A stretch of 64,000 nt of DNA from Cyrtodaria siliqua. Its lineage: Eukaryota; Mollusca; Bivalvia; Adapedonta; Hiatellidae. The stretch spans positions 137,501-201,500 of the forward strand of contig JAWPHD010001821.1 of assembly GCA_037043455.1 (NCBI GenBank), written 5' to 3'. Shown here piece by piece: positions 37,216 to 52,200 of the stretch. Position 1 is the stretch's first letter, and every line of letters starts with the position of its first letter. The notes beneath the pieces are model-generated. The model searched no databases. It had not been told where the DNA came from and saw only the letters and a program-made list of their open reading frames with translations. The position numbers and the translations under genes are program-made.

Positions 37216-40200
37216 ATTCGTTCGTGCGTGCGTTCGTGCGTGCTTGTGCGTGCGTACGTGCATGCGTGCGTGAGTGCATGCGTGTGTGTGTGTTTTACAT
37301 ATTTAAATCTGATCACTAAAATCATACTATTTTGAATATTTGTAATTGTCTAACAACAGAAGCACAAGAAAGAGTGAATGTTCTTCAGAAGCAAACCATT
37401 GGCTGTCATCACTTGGACAATGTGTTTCCTTGTCACTTGATACGAAGGGATTTCCCATTAACACTGGAAGAATACAGGTGTGTGGTGTAGCATTTAACTG
37501 CATTTCAGTAATAAACCCCACCATGATCCATGTTATGCATGGTACAATTCAGTGACACGTGTTTACATATGAAAGAATAGACGGGACTACGCAATTAGAG
37601 TTATTATTAAAGTTCGCGGAGATAAACGGCTTCTGATTCAAATATTAGGTAAACATACACTGACAATTTAAAAGGTATAATATTATATCAGACAAATCTT
37701 TTCACGCCAGTGTGTTAACACGTCTCTTTGGAATTGAAGGTTTTATATGAACACAATTTAAAAGTATAGTAACATGTGTCTCTTACATGTACACAATTAT
37801 CACCTGTCAAGTGTGTAATACCAATAATGACATGGGCGCATACAACGCACGCTTATAGTTTTAACAGGTTTATGTTTTTGCTTTTAAACATGTTTTTCTA
37901 AAATGTAAGTTTGTGTAACCGTTTATGGATGTATCCTGAAGAAGGCGATAAAAACTGAACTCGCTCGATTTAAATGTGTTGGTGTAAACGCGGTTTGGTT
38001 GATAATTTGTCCCCAATTCATATATATATTATATGTATGTAATGCCCTTGTTCATTGCTATCACTCTGTTCGGTGAAATAAAAAAAGAAGAAAACATTTT
38101 GATTTAAATTCTGTTTAAATGTGTTTTCTTTTATATATCAGGTACACGTGAATGTTGGCAACTACTCTGCTGAGCAAGTAGGGGATAAATATACGTGCAT
38201 ATACAAGAATGGTGCAGCAGAAATTGGATCAGTAGATGCATCGTCAAATGGAAATTACCTTACTTGCAACTCCACGATTGTGACATGTATGTATCGTAAT
38301 TTTCTAAACTATATCAGTTACTGTTGGTGTGCACCAACACATATATAGAACAAATTAAATTATCCTTAATATTAAATTTAAGCTTTAACAATTAAAAATG
38401 GGTTGGTTAAAAATGTTATTTCTCCTATGTTCTTCCTTTACATATACATTAAAGTGATCATTTTAAATTATATACAAATAAAATTATGAATTGAATTAAA
38501 TATGATATTTTTACGGGATTTGAAAAGCATTAGGCTTGTTTAGGCGTGAAGCCTAATTATCTAATTAAATCCTTATATTTACCTTATGTTTGTACTATAT
38601 GTTTTTCAGGCTTCAATAATGTACATACGTTGCATTTGTGTAAAAATTGTGTTTAGAAGTTGAAATACTTACTGTTGGAACAATGACATTGCCAACATTG
38701 CCAACATTGCCAACATTGCGTGCTTTTGTATAGCAAATTACATTTTTGGCCTGTGACAATATTTTAGCGTTTGTTTAATAACGACAGTTCAGACAAGTAT
38801 ACAATGTGGACTTGCCAAGATGTTTGTGAAGCACTCATTTTCCTATTAGATAATATTTTTGTCTGTTATGAAACTACCGTTTATAGACAATGTGTTGGTA
38901 TCCCTATGGGTACGAACTGTGCACCTCTTGTCGCATCTTTGTTCTTGTATTGAGATTTCATGTTCAAACTTCTATTATCGTAACCCTGATCTATTTTTAA
39001 AATATAAAATTAATCGCAACGCATCACATGTTAAGCCATTTACAGTTCGCCCCTATGCTTTTCTCTTTGATTGTGCGATGACCGGATAGATTGACGCCTA
39101 CCTAAATCCTTAAAGGACGGTAGGGTTTGATGTTTGTCTTAAATATTGTCTTGTCTTACCCTAAACAGTTTGTTTTCTTGTTGCTTGGGCTTTTGCAAGT
39201 CACTGAGTTCTTACTGTGCGGCTGTCTAGGTGTTGTTTTATATTATATCATACATGAGCATTTATGTTATATATTACCTGCCTGGTTTGTAAGGTGGGGA
39301 TATCTATATTTACTCTTTCCAGTTTTATTGGGATGACAATAGGGTAAAAGTGAGGTTTGATACACCCTAGAACCTGGTTTAAACCCACATCGACCGTTTT
39401 AACCACTGACCGTCCCAAGGCGGTACATGTAGCCCTATTGTCAGCCCATTTATGTTAATGATGTCATATCTTGCCATTTATTCATCTTTGTAGTTGTTGT
39501 TCGTTTCTGTGCGTGTTTGTGTTTGACTGTGGTCCTTGAATGTTACATTTTATGTTCGACTTTTATACCTATTAGCACAAGAACGTCTATTCGACGTTAC
39601 GTCATACAAAAGGAAATAATTCATCCAAACAATTCACTGCCCCTTGTTTACTTGGGTCCGCCCCAAAAGTAAACGTCTTTTACCGAGAATTTAAGTGCAA
39701 CACGTTAAAGTGGTTCATTTAAGGGCAATGCAATAGAAATGTAATTATGTTCAATACAAATGCGCTGTTAGAAATAGTTGTGTTGAACTTAAATTGTTCT
39801 TTTAATAACTTTCCTATATGAAGAAATTATTAAATGCTTCAATTATTCAAAATTAAATAAACGAATATAAATGGTTTTCAGCTCATACTAAAGCAACACT
39901 GGAATTGTGGGTAAATGGCGTTATGCTGGCCACAACTCCCTTTTTATTCTATGATTGCGGACATTACAACAAGTAAGTACACCTTTGACGGTTATTTATA
40001 TGCTCCAGTACAGTGCTTTGAATTATGTTCATTACAGATAAAGCAATTAGGAATGGTTATAAAATACTTAAGAAATGAAAGTTACGTTTATTTATCTAGA
40101 AAGTACTGTTACATGTATAAAATTCTTCATATTTATACATTTATATTGTAATTATTCAATTCAATAAATACTGAAAAGTGGATCCCTTGGAAGCAACAAA

Positions 40201-43200
40201 CACAAACAAGAGATAAAAGCAGCAGACTCGGTTTTATTGAGTATGTTCATGAGAGGTAAAGTCAAGTGCAACACCTCTCACGCCTTCTGGCACGTATTTA
40301 TTCACATTAGAGACAAATCTAAAATAAACGTAGCCCTCTTGGAAATAACAAGGGAGATCGGAAGTTTCCTATGTACTGTGAACAACTAGTTACATGACCA
40401 CAATATCATTAAAAAAGGATGCCTACACTTAAATTCGTTTCACTTGACAACAAGGTTCTATAACACTAAGAATATTCAACCTATCAACCAGTGTGCTTCC
40501 AAGTCTTATTATTCCCAGCCATGACTATAATCTTGCTCAACAAATATTTCAATATTCTTGTGCTTTCTTGCCTTTGAATGTTTAAACTGTTGGGGCAAAA
40601 ATCCGCTCCTCATTTTCTCCTGAATTTTCCAAGCTGACAGATGATGACTAAAAATAAATAAATGGTTCCCATATATTTATAGTTGTGCTGGATAACTCAG
40701 AAAAACAGGCGCGATAACTAATAGAGTCTCACTTCAAATACCTCAAATAACTACTGAAAACATAATAATAGAGATATCTGTTTCAAAATATACGACATAT
40801 GTAACACTGTAATCTTTGAAGCAACTACGTGAATACTTGATAATCCTACGAAGCATTTGACTAGTAATCATGACTAAGTATACTAGATTTAACGCATGGT
40901 ACGGGTGACATATAATGTTAGGGTTGACTTTGCCGTCACATTTATCCGTCCAATAATGTGTGTGTCTCATTGTTTTTGACGGATGGTTTGATGAAACTTT
41001 ACAAGATGATAGGGTAAAATACCAAGATGTCCATGTTATTTCGGTGTTATAAGCGAATGAATATTACCTGCGTTATGACTATTAGTTCTTTTAATTGTAT
41101 AACAAACTATCTGGTTCTGGTTAATTACTACTCTTAGAGTGCCTCAAGCTATCATGTCGGGGTCTTTTGATGATGTTTTATTTCCGTCTACAGATGTGGT
41201 GAATGTACAAGCACCATTGGATCTGACTGTCAGTGGTGCTTACAGAACTCCAAGTGTGTGTCTCCTGGACAATGTAGTAACGGTGCAGGTGGAAACATTA
41301 CAGAGGTAATTATTCACGCTAATGTTAAGCTACTGACTTTTCCACAGTATTTTCTGTAAAAGACCACCCAAAGCATTGACTGTACATTTGGGCCAGAATT
41401 CCCATCTCTGAGAGAATATTCAGTGTCGGTGAAAATATTTAATCAATTCAGGCAATTTTGAAACCACTAGCGTGTGCATTTTTATGGAACAAATATTACA
41501 TCAAATTTGATTTCTATATAAACCTTTGTATAAGTTACATTTCCGGTACTTTGATATCTATTTTATATAGGTTACATTTCCGGTACGACTTTTGTATCTA
41601 CTTTGTATAGGTTACATTTCCTGTACGACTTTTATATTTACTTTGTATAGGTTATGAATATATAATTAGTGAAATATGTTGTGTTCTGTAGAGCTATCTG
41701 AAATACGATAAGATATATATCTGAGTCTCCGTACACAAGCGGCCTAATGGTGCCTTTGCTGAATATATAATTTGTTTAAATTTATGTTAAAATGGTTGTT
41801 TTATGGTTCTTCAATATATTATATTAGATTATTTTGGTTTATACCAGGGAGGGTGGAGCAGCACATAGGAATTTTGGAACGTATGGTTCTTAAACATGTT
41901 TGGAGGGTAAACTTCAAGACATTAGACCGCCCTGTTTATGCGCCCATCCAGTTCTGTGGGAAAACAAATGTTTCGTTTTTCAGAGTTTAACTCCTGAATT
42001 AAATGCATAATTTTAAACATCCGTGATGGTCACCGTTTTATTTAGAGAACACACTAAAGGATTAGTCTGTGTTGCTTTTCTTGTTGTAAACATGGGATGA
42101 TTCATATTTTTGTTAACTTAGATTTGTTGGGCAAATTGTTTTAAAATATTTCTTACAATTGCCAAGTGTTTCTTCACCTCAGGAAGATTGTATTTAATGT
42201 GTGGTCTATGCTTTTAAGAAATTTACTTTCCACAAAAGGTAATAAGTATATCAAAATATTAAGTTTATAAATCCAAATTAAATAATGGATCAATTGATAA
42301 CACTCAGTTCTCTTTTTACACTTTAATCCAAAGTTTCAGTGGGAATCACCCACCTTTTTCAAGGTTACACAATAAATAACAAAATTTAAGTAACATCCAT
42401 CTTGCTGTATTGACAATCCTAACACCATGAATAACTAGCGAGACTTTCTACAAAAGAAAACATGTATATCAAAATATATTTTTTTAAGAAATAACTAGCG
42501 AGTGCATATCTTGTGTATGTTCTTACAGATGTTTTCAAGGCACATATGAACCTCATGTTTTGTTATCGTCAAACTTGCTCATTCTTTGTTTGTAGAAGCC
42601 TCAGTGTCCCCAACTGTTGGATAACAATGATATACATTTTGTACCAAATGGAGTGGAAACGGATGTTATCTTTCAAGCTAAAAATCTTCCAACAGTAAGT
42701 TTTGTTATGTTAACTTATACGTACATAATAAATACAAGTACACACTTTGATAGGTTTAATATTGCATTAAATTCTTATATGTATTGGATTTTCTTTGATA
42801 TGCAGTTTAATAGCACAGAAAATAACAGTTATTGTTTTAAAACGTGGTAGATATACAAGAGTATAACGATTTATATTCATAAACTATCATGACAACCAGT
42901 AGTATCAAAGTAATAGATAGTTTCAACCTGTAAGTCAAATTGTACACATACAAACTCATATTTCCAATGGTGGCTAAAGTTATCCAATCATTACATCAAT
43001 TGTTCAAATTTGAAATAAAAAAAGTACTTATATAATAACAGAGATATATACCAGTCAAAATGTCTAAGTACGCACCAGTCCTATGGAACATGTCAATAAT
43101 ATTCTCATTCCTTAGTGACTTCAAGTTACGCTTGCCTGGAGATACGGTTGAACTGCAAATATCGAGTTTAAGTCATCTTCTCTAATCGAATGAAAAAGAA

Positions 43201-46200
43201 AGATAAAAATATCGGACAGGGAAAGCGGCATTCAAGGACGACAGTCAACCACAAAACACAAAAACAAACACACAAACAGACAAACGAGAAGGCAAAAGTA
43301 ATAACAAATGCAAACGACATCACAAACACAAACGGGTTGACAATAGGGTTACCGCCTTGGAACGTTCAGTGGCAACAAAGGCCACTGGGGGTTTAAACCG
43401 GTTCTAGAGTGTACCAAACCTCACACTTACCCTACTGTCATCCCATTAAAACATGACAGTGTAAATAAAGAAATCCCCGCCATAAGTCGATGTGTTGTCT
43501 TAGAAAGAAATTATAACAAATATACATTTTGTTAAGTATAGATGTATGATTGTTCTTTGACCAGTACGTTTTTCAAATTCAATCGATTGAGTGGGATTGA
43601 GGTGTACTGGTACAGGTTGAACTTGGTTAAAGTCGGATGACAACTGTCAAGTCGTGTGATTTTTTGTTGACTGTTTTCCTTGGATGCTACATTTCCTTTG
43701 TATCTACTTTTATATGTGATGGCATTCGTCTACGGAATTAGTTTCATAGTATTAGCTGTCATATAATCGGATAATAATCCGCCACCTTCATTGTATGTGG
43801 AATATTCAGTGTTTCAAGATTCCGTAGGCTATCAATCATGTTTGTACATTCAGGTGGCCAATCCAAGATACTACTGCACAATACCAGACATTACAAATTT
43901 CCAACCAGTAGAGGCTAGTAAAGAAAATAAAGATTCGCCTGTAACTTTCAAGTTAAAGGTACACTCTTCTTTAGTCATGTAAATTCGTTTGTGCTTTCAA
44001 TTTGACAATCATGATATTTAAAAGGTCTACATAATTTTCATTGTGACACAGTAACCTAGTATCGTGTGACGTAATATACATACCATTGGTTACCATGGTT
44101 CCAGTTGTGCAGCATGTTCGACTGGTTGGTCATATAAATGAGATATCAATGTATTCTGGTAGCCATCTTTTCAGCAATATATTTTGATGCTCAAAAGTAA
44201 TGAACATAAATAAATAAAAGCAGTTTATATCTACATAAATCAAAACATTAATTGCAAAATATGTAAACAGTTATTGTAAACACAATTATTTGATGAAGAC
44301 GCTGTATTGTGATTACTTTATCACAAATTACCATAAAATGGAAACAAAAAGGTTTTACAGCTTATACAGGTAGGTTTTGAACGTCCAACCCATTATTTAC
44401 GAATGGTAATGTTTGAATATTTATATACACATATACATCTGTCTTATGTGTTCATATTTCTAGATAAACATAACTGCTGATGTAGGGAAAAGACGTTACC
44501 CTGTAATTATCAAATATGGAACACAAAATTCGGATCTCAGTACAAGTGTCGAATTTGATGATGACTACAGTAGTTCAGGTACATCTTTGTTTTGTAACAA
44601 TAGTTAGCAATGATATATACTTATTTTTGTTATCAAGACATTCCTTCTCCAGTTAAGATAGATAAAACAATCTAGGTATTAGAGATAACGGGCTGTATAT
44701 TTAGAGGGACCGCTGCTTCTAAATTAGTTATAATAAGCTGTCAGTGAATATATCATTAAAAGAGACGGTTGAGATGTTACCTTCCAAAGAAAAACAGAAC
44801 GCTGCAATTGTATTTTTATGTCGAGTTGGTAGCCAGCGTTTTTCAGATACATGTCTTGTTAATGTAAATAGTCCAGTCAGCCTGCACACCTACCTAACAT
44901 CCAACTAATTGAAAATAACTGATTTTCTGATACATACATAAAATCAAACAAAAAACGTCTGCGTCATCTTCGTCATCTGCGTTCGGGTTATAGTTTGTAT
45001 GTAAGCGTGTAGCTGCGAAAATATTTCACATAATGGACTGAAACTTCACACATGCATTTGGTATTATTAGACAACATCATAGAGCCAGGTTCTCTAGCTC
45101 ATAAAATAACTTTTATTTCAACAAAGTGGTGACCATTTTATATTTAGAAAATTTGGTTAACTGTGTATGTAAGCTTTAACTCCGAAACTACTTACATAAT
45201 GGATTAATACTTCTTACATGTATTCGTTATCACATAGTCAACATCATACAGTCATGTTCTATAACACATGGTTTTATTGCAACAAAGTGCTGACTCTTTT
45301 ATATTTAGAAAATTTTGTTAAAGTGTGTATGTAAAATTGCAGCTCCGAAACTAATTCACATAATGGATTGAAACTTCGCAGATGTATTCGGCATCATAGA
45401 GTCTGTCATGTTCTACAACACATGCTTTTAATTTAACAACATCATACAACAAGGTTCTATAACTCGTGATTTTTTTTCAACAAATTATTGGCCTCTTTCA
45501 TACATAGAAAATTTGGCTTAGGTTTGTATAGAGCGGTTTCTATAGCTCATGTTCTTATTTTAACACAATTAATACCCTTTATTACTTTGGAAATGTATTA
45601 AAATTTTGTATGTAAGCTTGTAACTCGGAAACTACTTCACATAATGGATTGAAACATCACACGTATATTCGGCATCATAAGACAACATTATATAGCCAAG
45701 TTCTATAACCCGTGCTTTTTATACAACAGTATGGCCCATTTATACTTAGAAAATGTGGCTAAAGGTTTGTATGTAAGCTTGTAGCTTCGAAACTACTTCA
45801 CGTCATGTATTAAAACTTTACACAGTCATGTATTCGACATCATTAGACAATATCGTAGAGTCAGATTTTGTAACTCATGCTTTTATTTCAACACAATTAT
45901 GGCGCATTTTAGGCTAAGAAAATTTGGTTAAAGTTTGTATGTAAGCTTGTAGCCCCGAATCTACTTCTTTATGATGGATTGAACCTTCACACAAGTATTA
46001 AAACTCATTAGACAATAGCATAGATCCAGATTGTGTACTCATGCTTTTATTTAAACAAAATTATGACCTGTTTTATGCTAAGCAAATGTGGTTAAAGTTT
46101 GTTTGTAAGCTTGTAGCTCCGAATCTACCTAACATAATGGATTAAACATTCACACATGTATTCGACAGCATTAGCCAATGTCACAGAGCCAGGTTCTATA

Positions 46201-49200
46201 ACTTATGTAACCTTGTAGCTTCGAACTACTTCACGTGATGTATTGAACATTACACCATGTATTCGACATCATTAGACAATTGGTTAAAGTTTGTATGTAA
46301 GCTTGTGCATGTAGCTCCGAAACTACTTCACATAATGGATTGAAACGTCTTACATGTATTCGGCATCATAGAATCAGGTTCTATAACTCATGGTTTTATT
46401 TTAACAAAAGTATGGCCTCTGTTATAATTATGAAATGTGGTTAATGTTTATATGTATTAGTGTAAATAATGGATTGAAACTTCACATATGTATTCGGCGT
46501 CACTAGATGTCATTATGGAGTCAGGTTTTATAACTCATGGTTTTATTTGATTAAAAACATATGGCACTTACAACTTGCTTAAAGTTTATAGGTGGGCTAG
46601 AGGGCGTTAACTGTAGCTAGCATTTTACACTACCGTTCATGGACAGTCTCAATAAAATGATGGATTGAAACTGCACACATGCAATTTGACATCATAAGAT
46701 GCAACATAATACAGCCAGGTTCTATAACTAAAGTTGTATAACAAAATTCTGTTCCCTTTTATTCTTAGACAATTTTGTTGATGTTTTATGTGTACGTTTG
46801 CAGCTCCGAAACATAATAGAACCAGGTTCTATGACACATTATTTTAATTTAACGCAATTATGGCCCCATTTATTCATAGAATACGTGTTTAAAGTGTTGG
46901 GTGTAAGCTAATAGCTCCGAAACATCATAGAGTCAGGTTCTATAACCCATTAATTTAATTAACACCATTATGGCCTCTTTTATACTTAAACAAATGGATA
47001 AAGTTTTGTATTTAATCTTGTCAACTTAGTCTTATTTTAAATTAAACGTTAAATCATACACGTCATATCTCAGAATTCCTTTAAGAATTCAATGAAAGTA
47101 GATATAAAAATCGAACAGGATAAGTAGCATTCAAAGATTACAGTCAACCACAAACACACACAAAAACAAAAAACGACTTTAAGGATGAATAACAGGCAAG
47201 ATTAGACATTACAAACACAAACGGGTTGACAATAGGGCTACCGCCGTGTAACGGTCAGTGGCAAAATAAGCCACTGGGAGTTTAAACCAGGTTCTAAGGT
47301 GCACCAAACCTCACTCTTACCCTATTGTCATCCCAATAAATGGGACAGTGTTAATAAAGATATCCCCACCAGGTTGTAATCTCTACGATTAGAGACAAAT
47401 AAGGCAGCATTACTAGGCAATATAAGTAATAATAATAATAAATACAAATGTCGAAATGCCGCTTTTACAGAACACAGTAAACACAAAATCACGCAAAAGG
47501 ACAAACATAGAATAAAGGCATTTGACGTCACAAACACAAAAAGGGTTCACAAAAGGGCTACCGCCTTGTAACGGCCAGTGGCAAAACAAGCCACTGGGGG
47601 GTTTAAACCAGGTTCTAGGGTGCACCAAACCTCACTCTTACCCTATTGTCACCCCAATAAATAGGGCAGTGTAAATAAAGATATCCCCACCAGGTTATAA
47701 TCACTGTGTTTAAAAACAAACAAGGTAGCATTTCTAGGCAATATAAGTAATAATAATAATAATAAGTACAAACGTCGAACAGGAAATGCCACTTTCACAG
47801 AACACAGTAAACACAAAATCACGCAAAAGGACAAACATTAATGGCAATGTTAACAAAGAATAAAGGCATATGGTGTCACAAAATAAATATAAAAAGATCG
47901 GACAGGGAAAGTAGCAATCAAGGAGGACAGTCAAGCACAAAACACAAAAACAAACACGCAAACAGACAAACAAGAAGGCAAAAGTAATAATAAATGCAAA
48001 CGACATCACAAACACAAAAGGGTTGACAATAGGGCTACCGCCGTATAACGGTCAGTGGCAAAGTAGACTACTGAGGGTTTAAACCGGTTCTAGGATGCAC
48101 CAAACCTCACACTTACCCTACTGTCATCCCATTAAAACAGGACAGTGTAAATAAAAAAATCCCCGCCATGATCTAGTCTCCAACCAACAAGGCAGCATCA
48201 ATAGGCAATATAAGTAAAACACAAATATGCTTGACACTATTTTGTTGTAGTTGAAAATCATATGTATAATTGTATTTTTGTACTTATAACAAAGTATAGG
48301 ATTTTCGAATTTTTAGAAATATCTAGGAATATAATCAACAGCTCGATTATATCGAAAAATACTTGGTATATCAATACATTCAATGCCCTTATTAAGATAA
48401 AGATTTTTTAGGAAATGTCTGACGTGATCAGACTCCTTGTCAATATGGGTCGAAGAACATTCTGCGTATAGCTTTGAATTATGGAAGCAGTGTTATACAA
48501 AGGATCTGTTCGAATGAAAATTGTGTCTGCTTCCTCGTCAATCAGCTTATGTGAAGAAATGGATAGAGAGTTGAGACATGAAAGGATCGAGTGCTTTCCA
48601 GACTGTTTAAAACTAGTATGTAAATCAATTGAATGTTGTTTAACGGCTCATCAACACAGTATAGGTTATTAAGAGCCGCCCCAGAGAGAGGGGAAGGATA
48701 CATAGGAATCCGGGAACCTGCCCTACTCTTATTATCGAATAGATTCCTATGGTTCTTTAACGTGCTCGGAGGATAGACCGATACACGGGACCGCCCGGTT
48801 TACGTCCCCATCCGACGGACGAGGCTAAGGTAAAGTGTCTTGCCCAAGAACACACCGACGGAACTCAGTGGCACCACGGAGGATTGAACCCGGGGCCTCC
48901 GGTTACAAATCCGCCGCGCTACCGACTGCGCCACGCCAGCCCCCTAGTATGTAAATCAGCGACTGACATAGTAATACGTGATTTCCGTTTGATTTTACCA
49001 TAAGGCTCTTTTATAATATTTCCTTGTTGATAAATATTATCATTAAGGCCCAGTGGAAATGGTGTCTGCAAGTTGTTCATCCACTTTAGTTCCGCTATAA
49101 TGTATGTCTAGCTTTTGTTTTAATGTTTATGGTTGCATCATTATCATAAATTATATATTCAACAGGTTGAACATTGACGTTACTAAACCTATGACCTGAC

Positions 49201-52200
49201 TAACGAAAGCGTAACTCTTCCAAAACTCAATTATCTCTGATTAACACAATCGAGACATCTATTCGAGACATCTATTCCTACTGATTGAGATTGTCAAAAT
49301 TCTAAATTTTGTTACGAACCTGCCGGTCACATTCTTACTGCTAATCTTGATGTAATTGAGGATAAGAGGATTCGGCATTTAATTGCCAAAGGGCCTTAGT
49401 ATCGCCTTCCATCTGATATTGATTTTAATGCCTGTCGCAATGAAATTGCGGGTTCTTTAACGGATTTCTGTACAAAGTGGTGTAAGCTAGAAAAGCAGAT
49501 AAACATGCACTTATTGCTTGGATGAAAACTATTTCAGATATTGTTGAATTACGTATTTTTTTTACGAATCAAATCTGCTTCCACGGCCTTCTACTTACAA
49601 TTTACGACACCTTAAGAAAGGTATTCAGAATTAACATACTAAATTTGCTCTAGTTCCAGCAGACAAAGCTTCCGACAATATAATTAGTGTCTGACGACTA
49701 CATTATATCAATACTTTGAATGCTGAGCTAGCGAGCACTTCTGCTTATCTGACTACAACTCTACTGGAGACGGACATTGTTTCCCAGCATGTGACCTTTA
49801 TGGAGACTATAAAGGTTTCTGTAATTAGTAAGCAGACGAAGCTCCCTACAATGTACTGGATACCCAAACTTCACAAAATTCCTCACAAAGCACGTTTTAT
49901 CGCTAATTCTAGTTCATGTACCACGACCAATATATCAAAACTTTTGACTTCCTGGCTTTCCGCGATTAAAGAACATATTGTAAAATATTACGGAAAGGCC
50001 TTCGAGAACTCACGAATCAATCTGTTTTGGTATATCAAAAACTCTGGAGAAGTTCTTGACAAACTACGGTGTAAGCAATTTCATGCCTCTTCTTTAAGCA
50101 CCTACGACTTTTCTACACTGTATACTACACAACCACATAATCTTATCAAAGAAAAATTGCTTCAGCTTATTCAGAAGACATTTGCTAGAGAAGGTACAAC
50201 TTTTCTAACTTGTAATAATGTCAGGGCTTTCTTTACTAACGCCCCCATTGATAAGTATAATATGTGGACTTGTACTGATGTTTGTAGAGCCTTATCTTTT
50301 CTTCTGGATAACATCTTTATAAGATACGGTAAAACTATTTACCGCCAGGTTGTTGGTATGCCTATGGGTACTAACTGTGCGCCACTTGTTGCAGATTTGT
50401 TTTTGTACTGCTATGAAAGAGATTTTATGTTGAGTTTGTCACCTGCTAGACAGGGTGAAATTATTGATGCCTTTAATAATACTTCTCGATATCTTGATGA
50501 CATACTCAATATTGACAATCCGTTCTTTGCTCATATGGTTACTAACATTTATCCACCAGAGCTCACGTTGAATAAAGCCAACAGTTCGGATACAGTAGCA
50601 GCATTTCTCGATCTTCAGCTCTCGATTTCAAATGATTGTATTCATACTAAAATCTATGATAAGAGAGATGATTTCAATTTTAACATCGTTAACTATCCAC
50701 ACCTGGATGGAGATGTACCTCGTGCTACCTCATATAGGGTGTATATCTCCCAGCTCATTCGATTTGCTAGAGCGTGTAATGATGTTATAGACTTCAATGA
50801 TCGAATTCAAGTTATTACAAGTAAACTTCTTCAGCAGGGTTTTCGTTATCACAAACTACGTAGATCTTTCTCTAAATTCTACCGCCGTAACGAGGGCCTG
50901 CTGGAAAAGTACAACACCAACCTTAAAACACTTCTGCGACTATGCATATCACAACCCTCATTTTATGGAGATGTGGTCTATAAACTTCGAAAGTTAAAGG
51001 GGTCTGACGGGTTTCCTGACCGCGTTACAAATTTAATCAGGAAATTCGTCAGAAAAGGATATAATCCTTTGGTTTTACAGCGCACTGCATGTTTAGTGAT
51101 TGACCCCTCTACAGTCAGTCATTACGCTTCACGTTTCACTTGTGCGATGACTGGACTACCTCTTGGGACTCTATGATTGTACCTATTGAAACCCCAACTA
51201 AGGGAGGTGGGTGCATGAGCTTTCGTCCCTCGGGTTTTCTGGTCGTACCCTAGATTGGTTTTCTCTTTAGCTGCAACTATTATGGTTGTTCAGTACGATT
51301 CTGGATACATCCTGAGATGTTTATTATTTTGTATTGTATCTTTAGTTAGTTTCTCTGGATGTGGACTTTATTATAAGAGATTTCCTTTTGATGGGATGTA
51401 GTTTTGTTTACACTGTCTTGTCTATTTGGGCGCTGAAGACAGGATAATAGCGAGGTTTGTGCGCATATAAAATCGATTCAAGCTAACCAGTAGGCCTTTT
51501 TGCCTACTGACCGTTCCAAGTCGGTAACCCTGTCTTCACCACCCTTTCTGTTGTTTTTTGTCTCTTTCATTGTAGTTTCAAGTCCTTTGTTTGCAGCACA
51601 GTGCGGACCTACGATGCCATTGCGTTCGGACGCTGTGGTTTCTATAGGACCCTATATATCATTTTGTTGTAATTCAGTATACACTTTTCAAGAAACAGCG
51701 TTAGAATATATTTGTGCATTTTGTGTAACAGTTCAAATGTGTAGTTTGTTATGATTATTTAAGGTCTTAATAATGTAATACATCATGAAAACCTCTTATT
51801 TCAAATAACATTTTGCAGTCACGCATAAGCCAAGCAATTTTATGAAAAGCGTAAAGATTAGAACTATAAAAAAATATTTCTAAATTTTTATCGTAACTCT
51901 GATCTACTTTTAAAATATAAAAGTAATTTAAGAACTTTTCTGCTACAAGGACTATCACGATCTGACTTCTATGGTGATGTGATTTACAAACTTCGTAAGA
52001 TCCTTTGTCATAGTCACTTTTATACAATCTTTAAAAGCTTGTTAAAAAGTTTATCAAAATATGTTATGACCCTTATATTTTACATCACACTGCATGTTTA
52101 GTGGTTGATTCATTTACAGTTCGCCACTATGCTTTCGTTTTTGATTATGCGATGACCGGACAGATTGTGGTCCCTATGAAGACGCTAACCTAAATATTCG

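Noticed and set aside
37183..37292. Direct repeats suggestive of a CRISPR array or regulatory array
   Set aside because: It is a simple TG/CG microsatellite in an animal intron.
47328..48015. Hydrophobic open frames on the minus strand resembling membrane proteins
   Set aside because: They lie entirely in inverted retroelement tails, recur with each tail copy, and have frameshifts between copies.
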